Assembly: GCA_963737365.1 (NCBI GenBank)
Contig: CAVTSD010000007.1
Coordinates: forward strand, 248,001 to 312,000
Direction of reading: 5' to 3'
DNA length: 64,000 nucleotides
DNA from: Roseiarcus sp963737365
GTDB taxonomy: Bacteria > Pseudomonadota > Alphaproteobacteria > Rhizobiales > Beijerinckiaceae
Below the pieces are notes generated by a model. That model was not told the DNA's origin and did no database searches. It worked only from the letters and a program-made list of their open reading frames with translations. Positions 50,644 to 59,971 of this stretch are shown piece after piece. The first letter of the stretch is position 1. The number at the start of each line of letters is the position of its first letter. Both the position numbers and the translations under genes were made by a program.

Positions 50644-53094
50644 ATGGCGGCGACGACCACTCTGTCGAAAAAGGAAAGCGCATCGAAAACCGAGAGCGCG
50701 CTGTCAAAAAGCGAGAGCGCCCTCATCGACGCTTACTGGCGCGCCGCCAACTATCTCTCCGTGGGGCAGATCTATTTATTCGACAATCCCTTGCTGCGCG
50801 AGCCTCTCAAGGAGGAGCACATCAAGCCGCGCCTCTTGGGACATTGGGGCACAACGCCTGGCCTCAACTTCATCTACGTGCACCTCAACCGGCTGATCAA
50901 AAAACTCGATCTCGACATGATCTACATCACCGGTCCTGGCCATGGCGGGCCGGGGTTGGTCGCCAACACTTATCTCGAAGGCACCTATAGCGAAGTCTAT
51001 CCGGGCGTCTCGCAAGATGTGGAGGGGATGAAGCGGCTTTTCACCCAGTTCTCGTTTCCCGGCGGAATTCCGAGCCATGTGGCGCCCGAGACGCCCGGCT
51101 CGATCCACGAGGGCGGCGAGCTCGGCTACTCCCTGTCGCACGCGTTCGGCGCCGCGTTTGACAATCCCGATCTCATCGTGGCCGCCGTGGTCGGTGATGG
51201 CGAAGCCGAGACAGGGGCGCTTGCGACGAGTTGGCACTCGAACAAGTTTCTCAATCCCGTGAGCGACGGGGCTGTGCTGCCGATCCTGCATCTCAATGGC
51301 TATAAAATCGCAAATCCGACAGTGCTGGCGCGCATCCCGCACGAGGAGCTCGAATCGCTTTTGCGTGGATACGGATATGCGCCTCATTTCGTCGAGGGCG
51401 ATGACCCGGCGATTATGCACGAGCTCATGGCCGCGACGCTCGAGACGGTGATCGGCGAGATCCGCAACATCCAGGCTGACGCGCGGAAGAACGGATTCTC
51501 GAAACGCCCGATTTGGCCAATGATTGTGATGCGCACGCCGAAGGGTTGGACCTGCCCCAAGGAGATCGATGGCAAGCGGGAAGAAGGCTATTGGCGTTCG
51601 CACCAGGTGCCGATGAGCGTGATGCGCGGGAATCCCGGCCATGTCCTCATCCTCGAGAAATGGATGAAAAGTTATCGCCCTGAGGAGCTGTTCGACGACA
51701 AGGGCAAGCTCAAGAGCGAATTGGCCGCGCTTGCTCCGGAAGGAGCGCGTCGAATGAGCGCCAATCCGCACGCCAACGGCGGACTGCTGTTGCGTGACCT
51801 AAGGCTTCCAAACTTCCGCGATTATGCCGTCAAGGTGCCATCGCCGGGCGTAGTGAACGCGGAAGCGACCGAGGTCATGGGCCAATTCCTGCGCGACGTG
51901 ATGAAGCTCAATCTCGAGTCGAAAAACTTCCGCCTCTTCAGTCCTGACGAGAGCAACTCCAACCGCTGGCAGGACGTGCTCGAGGTCACCAACCGCGCCT
52001 GGGTCGCCGAGACTTTGTCATACGACGACCATCTCGCCCCTGATGGGCGCGTCATGGAGATGCTGAGCGAGCATCAATGCCAGGGCTGGCTCGAAGGTTA
52101 TCTTTTGACCGGCCGGCACGGCTTCTTCTCGTGCTATGAGGCTTTCATCCACATCATCGATTCCATGTTCAACCAGCATGCGAAGTGGCTGAAGGTCTGC
52201 CACGAAATCAAGTGGCGGCGGCCCATCGCCTCGCTCAACTATCTCTTGTCGAGCCATGTCTGGCGGCAGGACCACAACGGCTTTTCCCACCAGGACCCCG
52301 GCTTCATCGACCATGTGCTCAACAAGAAGGCGGAGGTGGTGCGGGTCTATCTGCCGCCGGATGCGAACTGCCTCCTTTCCGTTACCGACCACTGCCTGCG
52401 CAGCCGCAACTACGTGAATGTCGTCGTCGCGGGCAAACAACCCTCGCCGCAATGGCTAACCATGGAACAGGCGGTCAGGCACTGCGAAGCGGGCCTAGGC
52501 ATCTGGCCATGGGCGAGCAACGATCGCGGAGGTGAACCGGATGTTGTCATGGCCTGCTGCGGCGATGTGCCGACGCTTGAAACGCTGGCCGCGGTCAAGC
52601 TCCTGCGCCAGCACGCGCCGGAATTGAAAATACGGGTTATCAACGTCGTTGATCTCATGACGCTGCAACCACGGAGCGAGCACCCCCACGGCATTTCCGA
52701 TCGTGACTTCGACGCGCTCTTCACGGTCGACAAGCCGATCATCTTCGCCTTCCACGGATATCCTTGGCTCATCCACCGCCTTACCTATCGGCGGACCGGA
52801 CACGACAACATCCATGTCCGCGGCTATAAGGAAGAGGGAACGACCACCACGCCGTTCGATATGTGCGTGATCAATGAACTCGACCGTTTCCATCTCGTCG
52901 GCGATGTCATCGACCGCGTGCCGAAGCTTGGCGAGCGCGCGGCCTATGCGAAACAGGAAATCCGCGACAAGCTGATCGACCATCGCGAATACATCCGTCG
53001 CTGTGGCGACGACATGCCTGAGATCAAGAACTGGACCTGGAGCGGCGAAAGCGCCGGGAAGGGCGCGGGCTCGACCGAGGGCGATAACGTCTAA
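50644..53094 (+). CDS. Xylulose-5-phosphate/fructose-6-phosphate phosphoketolase
   Basis: A protein of about 816 residues. Family features are WRAANYLSVGQIYLFDNPLLREPLK, GHWGTTPGLNFIYVHLNR, ITGPGHGGPGLVANTYLEGTYSEVYP, the TPP site VGDGEAETGALATSWHSNKFLNP and HRLTYRRTGHDNIHVRGYKEEGTTTTPFDM. It splits xylulose 5-phosphate (or fructose 6-phosphate) into acetyl phosphate and a shorter sugar phosphate. The ATG at 50644 lies six bases after AAGGAG. The first 30 residues repeat KES/TES/KSESA units, an odd low-complexity leader. GlgP follows 62 bases later. Confidence 0.95.
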   Translation: MAATTTLSKKESASKTESALSKSESALIDAYWRAANYLSVGQIYLFDNPLLREPLKEEHIKPRLLGHWGTTPGLNFIYVHLNRLIKKLDLDMIYITGPGHGGPGLVANTYLEGTYSEVYPGVSQDVEGMKRLFTQFSFPGGIPSHVAPETPGSIHEGGELGYSLSHAFGAAFDNPDLIVAAVVGDGEAETGALATSWHSNKFLNPVSDGAVLPILHLNGYKIANPTVLARIPHEELESLLRGYGYAPHFVEGDDPAIMHELMAATLETVIGEIRNIQADARKNGFSKRPIWPMIVMRTPKGWTCPKEIDGKREEGYWRSHQVPMSVMRGNPGHVLILEKWMKSYRPEELFDDKGKLKSELAALAPEGARRMSANPHANGGLLLRDLRLPNFRDYAVKVPSPGVVNAEATEVMGQFLRDVMKLNLESKNFRLFSPDESNSNRWQDVLEVTNRAWVAETLSYDDHLAPDGRVMEMLSEHQCQGWLEGYLLTGRHGFFSCYEAFIHIIDSMFNQHAKWLKVCHEIKWRRPIASLNYLLSSHVWRQDHNGFSHQDPGFIDHVLNKKAEVVRVYLPPDANCLLSVTDHCLRSRNYVNVVVAGKQPSPQWLTMEQAVRHCEAGLGIWPWASNDRGGEPDVVMACCGDVPTLETLAAVKLLRQHAPELKIRVINVVDLMTLQPRSEHPHGISDRDFDALFTVDKPIIFAFHGYPWLIHRLTYRRTGHDNIHVRGYKEEGTTTTPFDMCVINELDRFHLVGDVIDRVPKLGERAAYAKQEIRDKLIDHREYIRRCGDDMPEIKNWTWSGESAGKGAGSTEGDNV

Positions 53095-53156
53095 GCGTCG
53101 CCAGAGCGTCACAGGCGAAGGCTAACATCGGCCCTCTTCGGCGGGAGGGCCGGCCA

Positions 53157-55676
53157 ATGAACGACATGCAAGACCTCAACCGAGCGGGGAAGGCGACGCC
53201 CGTCCCAGGGTCGCCTGACGCCGCCGCTCTCTTGAAGAGCTACGCGATCAGCGCAGCCTTGTTCTCTGGCGCGCCGGACGCCCTGTACGAGCGGCACCTG
53301 AAATACGACATCGTCGAGCCTGACAACGCCAATACGCGGGAGCGCTATAAGGCCGCCGCGCGCGCGGTCAGAGACATTCTTTCGGACCGATGGCTGCGCA
53401 CCAATAACACCTATGCCCGGGAAAACCCGAAGCGGGTTTATTACATCTCGATCGAGTTTCTTATCGGCCGCTCGCTCGGCAACAATGTGATGAACCTCTT
53501 GCTCGATCCCATCGTCGGGCCGAGTTTCAACGGCGACGGTCGCGAGTGGTGGGAGATCCTTCACGAGGAGCCCGACGCGGGCCTGGGCAATGGCGGTCTC
53601 GGCCGTCTGGCCGCCTGCTTCCTCGACTCTATGGCGACGATGCAACTGCCGGCCATGGGCTATGGCCTGCGCTACGAGCACGGCATCTTTCAGCAGACAA
53701 TCCGAAACGGCTGGCAGGAAGAGCGCCCGGACAATTGGCTCGCTTATCCAGACCCCTGGGAAATTGTGCGTCCGGCGGAAAGCGTCCCGGTGACGTTTGG
53801 CTGTTCGTTCGAATTGCGCGAAGGCAAGCTGCGCATGATCCCGAACCAGCCCTCGACGCTTATGGGCGTACCATACGATCGACCGGTGGTCGGGTACGGC
53901 GGCAAGACCATCAACACGCTGCGTTTGTGGAGCGCGGTTGCGACCAACTCATTCAACTTTCAGCAATTCAGCGGTGGCGACTTCGTCGCCGCGATCGCAG
54001 AGGCTCTTAACGCGGAATCGCTCACGCGCGTCCTTTATCCTGACGACCATACGCCTCAAGGCCGCGAACTGCGGCTCATGCAGGAATATTTTCTCGTCGC
54101 CTGCTCGCTGGCGGACGCGATTCGCAGGTTTCGGGAGTCGAATTCCGATTGGAAGCGTCTGCCGGAAAAGGCCGCTATTCAACTCAATGACACCCACCCG
54201 ACCCTCGCCGTTCCGGAGCTCATGCGCATCTTGCTCGACGAAGCGCATCTGGGTTGGGACGAAGCGTGGGATATTACGCGCGCAACGTTCGCCTACACCA
54301 ACCACACTTTGCTTCCCGAAGCGCTCGAGCGTTGGCCGGTCGACTGGATGCGCCTTCTCATTCCCCGCCAACTCGAGATCATCTTCGAGATCAACCGCCG
54401 GCTGCTCGACGATATCCACGCGCGCTATCCCGATGACGCCGGACGCGCCGGTCGCGTGAGCCTGATTGAGGAGGGTCAGACGCAGCACGTTCGCATGGCG
54501 AATGTGGCGATCGTCGGCTCCCACAGCACGAATGGCGTAGCGGCCATTCACTCCGAGCTCTTGCGCACGACAACGGTCAAAGATCTTGCCGAGGTCTTTC
54601 CCGAGCGCTTCAACAACAAGACCAACGGGGTCACTCCGAGACGCTGGCTCAAGCTGGCTAATCCCTGGCTCGCGACGACGATTTCGGGCGCAATCGGCGA
54701 CGGCTGGATCACGGACCTTGCGGACCTGCAAAAGCTTCGTCCCCTGGCGAAAGACGCCGCGTTCCTTGGCGACGTGCAGAAGGCTCAGCATGAGTGCAAG
54801 GCGCGCTTCGCCGACTGGGTCAAAAGGCACACCGACGTCACCGTCGATCCGCACACGATTTTCGATTATCAGATCAAGCGCATTCACGAATACAAGCGCC
54901 AGCTTCTCAATGCTTTGCGCATCGTCATTCTTTACCAGCGCCTGCGTGAGAACCCCGGTCTCGAGATCCCGCCGCGCACGTTCTTCTTAGCCGGCAAGGC
55001 TGCGCCGGCCTATTATCTCGCCAAAGTCATCATCAAGTTTATCAACAACCTCGCCCAAACGATCGACGCTGATCCCGCGATGCGCGGCAAGCTCAAGGTT
55101 GTTTTCCTGCCGGAATATAATGTGACGCTGGCTGAGCGCTGCATTCCAGCCTCCGATGTTTCGAACCAGATTTCGACTGCCGGCTACGAGGCGAGCGGCA
55201 CCAGCAACATGAAGTTCATGATGAACGGCGCGCTGACCATCGGGACGCGCGACGGCGCCACGATCGAGATGGCGGAGGAGGCGGGGGAGGAGAATTTCTT
55301 CCTGTTCGGCCTCACCGCGCAGGAAGTCGCCAACAGCCAACCCTGGTATAGCCCCTATTGGCATTACGAAAACGAGCCGGAAACCCGCAAGGCGCTCGAT
55401 CTGATCTTTTCCGATCATTTCAGCCCCAACGAGCCTGGGATCTTCGAGCCGCTGCGTGGCGCGCTCCTCACCCACGGCGACCGCTTCATGCACCTGGCCG
55501 ATCTCACCTCCTATCTTCATGCCGACGAGAAGCTGTGCAAGCTTCACCGAAAGCCGAACGAATGGACGGAAAAAGTCGTTCTCAACCTCGCCGGCTCGGG
55601 CAAGTTCTCCAGCGACCGCACGATCGGGCAATATGCTCAGGAAATCTGGGGCGTAAAACCCTGCCCGGTGAAGTAA
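53157..55676 (+). CDS. glgP: Glycogen/starch/alpha-glucan phosphorylase
   Basis: An 839-residue enzyme, full length for the family. Landmarks are YYISIEFLIGRSLGNNVMNL, EPDAGLGNGGLGRLAACFLDS, NDTHPTLAVPELMR, KTNGVTPRRWL and the PLP Lys motif EASGTSNMKFMMNGALTIGTRDGATIEM. It releases glucose 1-phosphate from glycogen. The start follows GGGAGGG. Paired with phosphoketolase, it can feed storage glucan into a phosphoketolase route. Confidence 0.96.
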   Translation: MNDMQDLNRAGKATPVPGSPDAAALLKSYAISAALFSGAPDALYERHLKYDIVEPDNANTRERYKAAARAVRDILSDRWLRTNNTYARENPKRVYYISIEFLIGRSLGNNVMNLLLDPIVGPSFNGDGREWWEILHEEPDAGLGNGGLGRLAACFLDSMATMQLPAMGYGLRYEHGIFQQTIRNGWQEERPDNWLAYPDPWEIVRPAESVPVTFGCSFELREGKLRMIPNQPSTLMGVPYDRPVVGYGGKTINTLRLWSAVATNSFNFQQFSGGDFVAAIAEALNAESLTRVLYPDDHTPQGRELRLMQEYFLVACSLADAIRRFRESNSDWKRLPEKAAIQLNDTHPTLAVPELMRILLDEAHLGWDEAWDITRATFAYTNHTLLPEALERWPVDWMRLLIPRQLEIIFEINRRLLDDIHARYPDDAGRAGRVSLIEEGQTQHVRMANVAIVGSHSTNGVAAIHSELLRTTTVKDLAEVFPERFNNKTNGVTPRRWLKLANPWLATTISGAIGDGWITDLADLQKLRPLAKDAAFLGDVQKAQHECKARFADWVKRHTDVTVDPHTIFDYQIKRIHEYKRQLLNALRIVILYQRLRENPGLEIPPRTFFLAGKAAPAYYLAKVIIKFINNLAQTIDADPAMRGKLKVVFLPEYNVTLAERCIPASDVSNQISTAGYEASGTSNMKFMMNGALTIGTRDGATIEMAEEAGEENFFLFGLTAQEVANSQPWYSPYWHYENEPETRKALDLIFSDHFSPNEPGIFEPLRGALLTHGDRFMHLADLTSYLHADEKLCKLHRKPNEWTEKVVLNLAGSGKFSSDRTIGQYAQEIWGVKPCPVK

Positions 55677-55752
55677 CGTTGTTCACAGATCGGTAAAGCG
55701 GCGCGCTCGAAGCGGCCCTTAGCCGGCAGCGCGCCAAAGAGAAGCCGGTCGG

Positions 55753-55995
55753 TCAGCTGGGGGGCGCGTGGCGCGTCGAACGCACATGTTCGGCACCCGC
55801 GCGCGCCCTCTCCTTATGCGCGTTTCGGCTGTAGCGCATGTGTCGGCTGTGAGAACCACCCCCGCCCGCGTGCGCTGTTCCGGCCTGCGCGATCTGGATG
55901 GGCTCGGGAGATCCCGTGACCTGCGCCATTGCGCTGAGCGGTAACAGAGCAACGAGCGCGCCGAGGCTCGTCGCGCCGAAGATTGTCTTCATCAT
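55753..55995 (-). CDS. Small secreted protein of unknown function
   Basis: An 80-residue protein with a signal peptide (GALVALLPLSAMAQVTGS) and a short mature part rich in Gly, His, Ala and Arg (AHAGGGGSHSRHMRYSRNAHKERARAGAEH). The start follows TTGGAG on the minus strand. The His content suggests metal binding, but no family is recognised. It faces glgP convergently. Confidence 0.55.
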   Translation of the reverse strand: MMKTIFGATSLGALVALLPLSAMAQVTGSPEPIQIAQAGTAHAGGGGSHSRHMRYSRNAHKERARAGAEHVRSTRHAPPS

Positions 55996-56193
55996 AATGC
56001 TCCAAGACGATTGGCGAGCCTTCAGGCCCGGACATGCCAGTTTGGGTAACGGGCCTGAATTGCCGATGAACGGGGGGCCGCGCGGCGCGCCAACTGGCCA
56101 GCGGACACTGCCTTCGTCTGCGAGCGACCGATCCTAAGCCGACCAGGCGGTCTGGAGGTTCGAAATATGGTCGCAAGGGCTAAATAAGAACGA

Positions 56194-56224
56194 AGCCCCG
56201 CGCGGGGAGGGCCGACGCGGGGCT
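56194..56224. terminator. Inverted repeat, possible bidirectional terminator
   Basis: AGCCCCGCG at 56194-56202 and CGCGGGGCT at 56216-56224 are perfect 9-base arms around a 13-base loop. It sits between the small secreted protein and the RraA-like gene. No T-run follows on either strand. Confidence 0.4.
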
Positions 56225-56384
56225 AACGAGCGCCTTTGGGCTGGGGGGCTGGGATCAGCGCCCCTCTGCGCCTTAACGGGCACGCCGCCTATCTGTTCCC
56301 GCTGCAGGGCGTCTTTGAGCGTGTGATTCGGTTTGGCCCGAGGATTGATGAAGACGTTGGCATGGGCGACGAGCTTTGTAACGC

Positions 56385-57095
56385 TCAGGGTGAGGTGCGG
56401 GACGCCCAGTCCTTGTAGCGTTTGAGGTTGTCTTCGTTCGGCGGATAAAGGCCCGGCAGCTTCGCGCCGTTCGAGACTTCATCCATGATCCAGGTCTCCA
56501 TGCGCTCCTGCTCGGGCGCGACGCGAACGACGTCCTCGACAAGCGCGGCCGGGATCAACACGGCCCCGTCGTCGTCAACCACGACAAGATCGTCGGGATA
56601 GACGGCGACGCCGCCGCAGCCGATCGGCTCCTGCCAATTGACGAAGGTCAGGCCGGCGACTGAGGGAGGGGCGGCTGCGCCCTGGCACCAAACCGAGAGG
56701 CCGGTCTTGAGAACGCCCGCCATGTCCCGCACAACCCCGTCGGTGACCAGACCGGCGACGCCGCGCTGCTGAATCCGGGCGCACAAGATATCCCCGAAGA
56801 TGCCGGCATCCGTGACGCCCATTGCATCGGCCACCGCGATGCAGCCGGGCGGCATCTCCTCGATCGCCGCTCGAGTCGAGCGCGGGGAGGACCACGACGC
56901 GGGAGTCGCCAGATCCTCGCGCGCCGGAACGAAGCGCAAGGTGAAGGCCCGTCCGACAATGCGCGGCTGCCTCGGACGAATGGGCCGCGTGCCGCGCATC
57001 CAGATCCGGCGCAACCCATGCTTGAGCAGAACGGTCGTGATCGTCGCAGTCGAAACGGGCTTCAGAGCATCGACAATGTCGCTGACCTCACTCAT
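56385..57095 (-). CDS. RraA-like / 4-hydroxy-4-methyl-2-oxoglutarate aldolase family protein
   Basis: A 236-residue protein (PVSTATITTVLLKHGLRRIWMRG, GRAFTLRF, PGCIAVADAMGVTDAGIFGDILCARIQQRGVAGLVTDGVVRDMAGVL, GCGGVAVYPDDLVVVDDDGAVLIPAALVEDVV). The Gly-Asp-Asp-Gly region and VTDGVVRD carry the metal and substrate residues of HMG/CHA aldolases. Some members instead bind RNase E. The start at 57095 follows GGAGGACG. No aromatic catabolism genes are near, so an aldolase role is unproven. Confidence 0.82.
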   Translation of the reverse strand: MSEVSDIVDALKPVSTATITTVLLKHGLRRIWMRGTRPIRPRQPRIVGRAFTLRFVPAREDLATPASWSSPRSTRAAIEEMPPGCIAVADAMGVTDAGIFGDILCARIQQRGVAGLVTDGVVRDMAGVLKTGLSVWCQGAAAPPSVAGLTFVNWQEPIGCGGVAVYPDDLVVVDDDGAVLIPAALVEDVVRVAPEQERMETWIMDEVSNGAKLPGLYPPNEDNLKRYKDWASRTSP

Positions 57096-57260
57096 ACGTC
57101 CTCCGCTCGGAAGGGCGGTGCGAACTGCGCACGGCCTCAAGACGAAGAGTAAGCCGATTGTGGAGACGCGCGAAAGAGTGCGCTCGGGATCGACGTCGGC
57201 TTCTAACCAGAGCGCCAACCTCGAGCGCGCTCGATCTCGCGAACGAGAAGCCGCTTCTCG

Positions 57261-58121
57261 CTAAATTATGGGTTTTCCACCGGTGACGGCAATCGTGGCG
57301 CCCGACACGTAGCTCGCTTCGTCGCTTGCGAGCATGACATAGATGGGAGCGAGTTCGCACGGTTGCGCTGGCCGTTTCATAGGGACCTGCTCGCCGAAAT
57401 GCCTGACAGCCTCCTCTCGCATCGTCGATGGGATTAACGGCGTCCAGACAGGTCCCGGCGCGACGGCGTTGGCCCTGATGCCTTTTTCAGCCAGGAGTTG
57501 AGCGAGTCCGCCGGTGAAGTTCTGGATCGCCCCTTTGGTCGTGGCGTAAGCTAAGAGATGCGGACTTGGAGCGTCCGCGTTGACCGAAGACGTGTTGATG
57601 ATCGAAGAGCCTTCCGGCATGTGCGCGACCGCTGATTTGACGATATAGAACATGGAGGAAATATTGGTTGCCAGCGTCTTCTCCCATTCCTCGTCGGAAA
57701 TCTCCTCGATCGAGTTGAAGCTCATCTGGTGAGCGGCGTTGTTGACCAGGATGTCGATGCGTCCCAATTCGTCGACCGCGGTCTGCACGATCGTGCGGCA
57801 ATGGTTCGGAGCCGACACGTCGCCGGGCACCAAGATGCATTGCCTCCCCGCTTCTTCGACGAGGCGTTTCGTCTCGTTGGCGTCGTCGTGCTCATCGAGA
57901 TAGGAGACAAGAACGTCGGCCCCTTCTCTGGCGAAGGCTAGCGCCACGGCGCGGCCAATGCCGAAATCCGCGCCGGTGATCAGAGCCTTTTTGTCTTTGA
58001 GCTTGTTGGACCCTTGGTACGTCTGTTCGCCGTAGTCAGGTTGGGGCTCCATCTTGCCGCTTCGGCCTGGAACAGGCTGCGGCTGGGGCTTGAACGGCGG
58101 TTTGGGGAAATGCTTTGTCAT
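57261..58121 (-). CDS. SDR family oxidoreductase
   Basis: A 286-residue short-chain dehydrogenase with an N-terminal Pro-rich extension (KPPFKPQPQPVPGRSGKMEPQPDYGEQTYQG) seen in the YhdF/general-stress subgroup. The cofactor site is ALITGADFGIGRAVALAFAREG, NNAAHQMS follows, and the catalytic Ser-Tyr-Lys is in INTSSVN and YATTKGAIQNF. The start at 58121 follows AGGAG. The substrate is unknown. It is divergent from the SRAP gene. Confidence 0.88.
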   Translation of the reverse strand: MTKHFPKPPFKPQPQPVPGRSGKMEPQPDYGEQTYQGSNKLKDKKALITGADFGIGRAVALAFAREGADVLVSYLDEHDDANETKRLVEEAGRQCILVPGDVSAPNHCRTIVQTAVDELGRIDILVNNAAHQMSFNSIEEISDEEWEKTLATNISSMFYIVKSAVAHMPEGSSIINTSSVNADAPSPHLLAYATTKGAIQNFTGGLAQLLAEKGIRANAVAPGPVWTPLIPSTMREEAVRHFGEQVPMKRPAQPCELAPIYVMLASDEASYVSGATIAVTGGKPII

Positions 58122-58264
58122 CGGCAAACTCCTGGTGACGTGGAACACATCGGCGCGCGAGCCCCTGAAACGCCGCGCCGCTTGCCGAGTTCCGTTTCGC
58201 CAGCGCCGATCTGACACCGCTCTCGCCACGAATATCCGGTTCTCTTGATCTTTGGAATTTCTCG

Positions 58265-58855
58265 ATGTGCAACGCCTATCGCCTGGTGACCGATGCGGCC
58301 ACGCTCTTCGAAGGCTTTTCTCAGACCCGAATCAAAATCCGTTTTTCGGAAGGAACGCCGAACATCGAGGCGCGAGAGGACATCAAGATCACCAATTCCG
58401 CGCCGATCGTTCGCGCGGTCGACGGCGAGCCGAACGTCGGCGACCTCGTGCAACGTCGCTGGAGTTGGCCCGGCCCGAGCCGCAAGCCCGTCTACAATTT
58501 CCGATCGGACGGCCGCGAATTCGCCTCGGGCCGATGCCTCATTCCCGCCGACGGCTTCTACGAGTTCACCGATCCGGCGGAATCGAAGAAAAAGCGGAAG
58601 GACAAGTGGCTGTTTATCAGGACCGGCGAGCCGTGGTTTTGCGTCGCCGGAATCTGGCGGGCCGATGCCCAAGTTGGGGAAGCTTTCACCATGTTGACGA
58701 TGCCTCCCGGCCCCGACATCGCGCCTTATCACGACCGGCAGATCGCCATACTCGAGCGCCCGGATTGGGCCGTTTGGCTAGACCACTCGGTCCCAGCCAA
58801 AGCGGTCCTGAAGCCGCTGCCCGCGGGCAGCCTCGCCGTCGAACAGGTGGGTTAG
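58265..58855 (+). CDS. SOS response-associated peptidase (SRAP/YedK/HMCES family)
   Basis: A 196-residue protein that begins MCNAYRL, so Cys2 becomes the N-terminal catalytic Cys after Met removal. Other family parts are YNFRSDGREF, RCLIPADGFYEFT (active-site Glu) and PYHDRQIAIL (active-site His). YedK/HMCES proteins form a covalent thiazolidine cross-link with abasic sites in single-stranded DNA and so protect them. Its stop overlaps the end of a minus-strand micro-ORF. Confidence 0.9.
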   Translation: MCNAYRLVTDAATLFEGFSQTRIKIRFSEGTPNIEAREDIKITNSAPIVRAVDGEPNVGDLVQRRWSWPGPSRKPVYNFRSDGREFASGRCLIPADGFYEFTDPAESKKKRKDKWLFIRTGEPWFCVAGIWRADAQVGEAFTMLTMPPGPDIAPYHDRQIAILERPDWAVWLDHSVPAKAVLKPLPAGSLAVEQVG

Positions 58856-58938
58856 AAGCGCCGGTCGCGCGCTTTGGCGTAGGCGCACATGAGCAAGAGA
58901 ATGAGCCAACCGGCGGCGCCGGCAACTACGATCGTCAC
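58852..58938 (-). CDS. Candidate single-span membrane microprotein A (28 residues)
   Basis: A GTG-started frame gives VTIVVAGAAGWLILLLMCAY followed by AKARDRRF: one hydrophobic helix and a basic tail. AAAAGGA lies eight bases before the GTG on the minus strand. Its stop overlaps the SRAP stop. It is too short for routine gene finders. No family is recognised. Confidence 0.4.
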   Translation of the reverse strand: MTIVVAGAAGWLILLLMCAYAKARDRRF

Positions 58939-58994
58939 GACTTTTTCCTTTTGATTTTTCGGTTATGGGTCAGCGTCGGAGGCGGATCAGTTCG

Positions 58995-59075
58995 TCACAT
59001 CCGCTCGGCGATTTTGAAGACGAGCCAGCCGAGAGCGGCGCAGCTCAAGCCCCAAAAAAGCATCACAGTGACCAT
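58995..59075 (-). CDS. Candidate single-span membrane microprotein B (26 residues)
   Basis: An ATG-started frame gives MVTVMLFWGLSCAALGWLVF followed by KIAERM, a single hydrophobic helix with charged end. A GGAAG lies eight bases before the ATG. It is 56 bases upstream of microprotein A on the same strand, so the two could be one transcript. No family is recognised. The rest of 59076-59390 has no gene; it contains TTAACC half-sites (near 59233 and 59363) that could bind CtrA. Confidence 0.4.
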   Translation of the reverse strand: MVTVMLFWGLSCAALGWLVFKIAERM

Positions 59076-59390
59076 TGTCAGGCTTCCATTTTTACAGAAT
59101 GACTACGACCTTCGCGCGCGAACGCAAGTAACAAATTGTTAAAGGCAAATCGCGCTCGGAACTCGCTTTCATTTCTGGCCCGTTCACCTAGACCCCGATC
59201 GGTCGATGCGCCGTGACGCAGCTCACAGTCCGTTAACCAAACGGAAGCCAGGCCATTCGGCGAGGTTTCGCCCGCGCGTCGCGGGAACGTTCACGATTCG
59301 CGCAAGAACGTCTGTGAGAAGCCGCCAAACGATCTGCGGCACGCCTGCGCCCTAACGAAGCATTAACCTTGAACCCCTAATGCGTTGATA

Positions 59391-59424
59391 CCCATGGGGT
59401 CCCATGCTATCCCACGCTGTCCCG
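59391..59424 (-). promoter_or_regulatory. MraZ-binding box array upstream of mraZ
   Basis: On the minus strand, TGGGA-TAGCA-TGGGA-CCCCA-TGGGT repeats TGGGN three times with ten-base spacing, and a fourth weaker unit (CGGGA) precedes. This is the known MraZ operator pattern (TGGGN separated by five bases). It lies about 85-115 bases before mraZ, which fits autoregulation of the dcw operon. Confidence 0.75.
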
Positions 59425-59506
59425 TCAATAGACTGCGCTTCCGCGCCGTCGCGTAGCGCCGCAAAGCGGATTGGGCGGGCTTGCTCGCGCGCCGAAGGGC
59501 TGTCTG

Positions 59507-59971
59507 GTGGATCGATTCCTTTCGAATTTCACCCACCGCTTCGACGCCAAGGGGCGCATCTCGATCCCGGCCTCGTTTCGTCAGATGCTGGCGAAGGACG
59601 GCTTCGCCGGCGTCTACGCCTATCCGTCGCTGGACGCGCCCGCGCTCGACTGCGGCGGCAATGCGCTGATCGCCGAAATCGATTCGCTTCTGCAGACGAT
59701 GCCGCCATATTCGCAATCCCGAGACGCTTTTGCGACGGCGCTTCTGGGCATGAGCGAGGTCCTGCGCCTCGACGCGGAGGGTCGGGTCTTCTTCGAGGAG
59801 CGGCTCAAGACGGCGCTTGGCCTCAGCTCGGAGGCGGTGTTCGTGGGGCAGGGGCACAAGTTCCAGATCTGGGAGCCGACTCGCTTCCAAACCCATCTCG
59901 AACAGGCGCGGGAGCGGGTCCGGCGCTTGCGCGCAGAGCGCGACGCGCTTGCGCCGCCGGGCGCCTCGTGA
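59507..59971 (+). CDS. mraZ: Transcriptional regulator MraZ
   Basis: A 154-residue protein with two SpoVT-AbrB-like domains (DRFLSNFTHRFDAKGRISIPASFRQML and VLRLDAEGRVFFEERLKTALGLSSEAVFVGQGHKFQIW). The start is GTG at 59507, which gives the conserved VDRFLSN beginning. It represses the dcw operon by binding TGGGN repeats such as those at 59391. It is the first gene of the cluster, overlapping rsmH by TGATG. Confidence 0.95.
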   Translation: MDRFLSNFTHRFDAKGRISIPASFRQMLAKDGFAGVYAYPSLDAPALDCGGNALIAEIDSLLQTMPPYSQSRDAFATALLGMSEVLRLDAEGRVFFEERLKTALGLSSEAVFVGQGHKFQIWEPTRFQTHLEQARERVRRLRAERDALAPPGAS

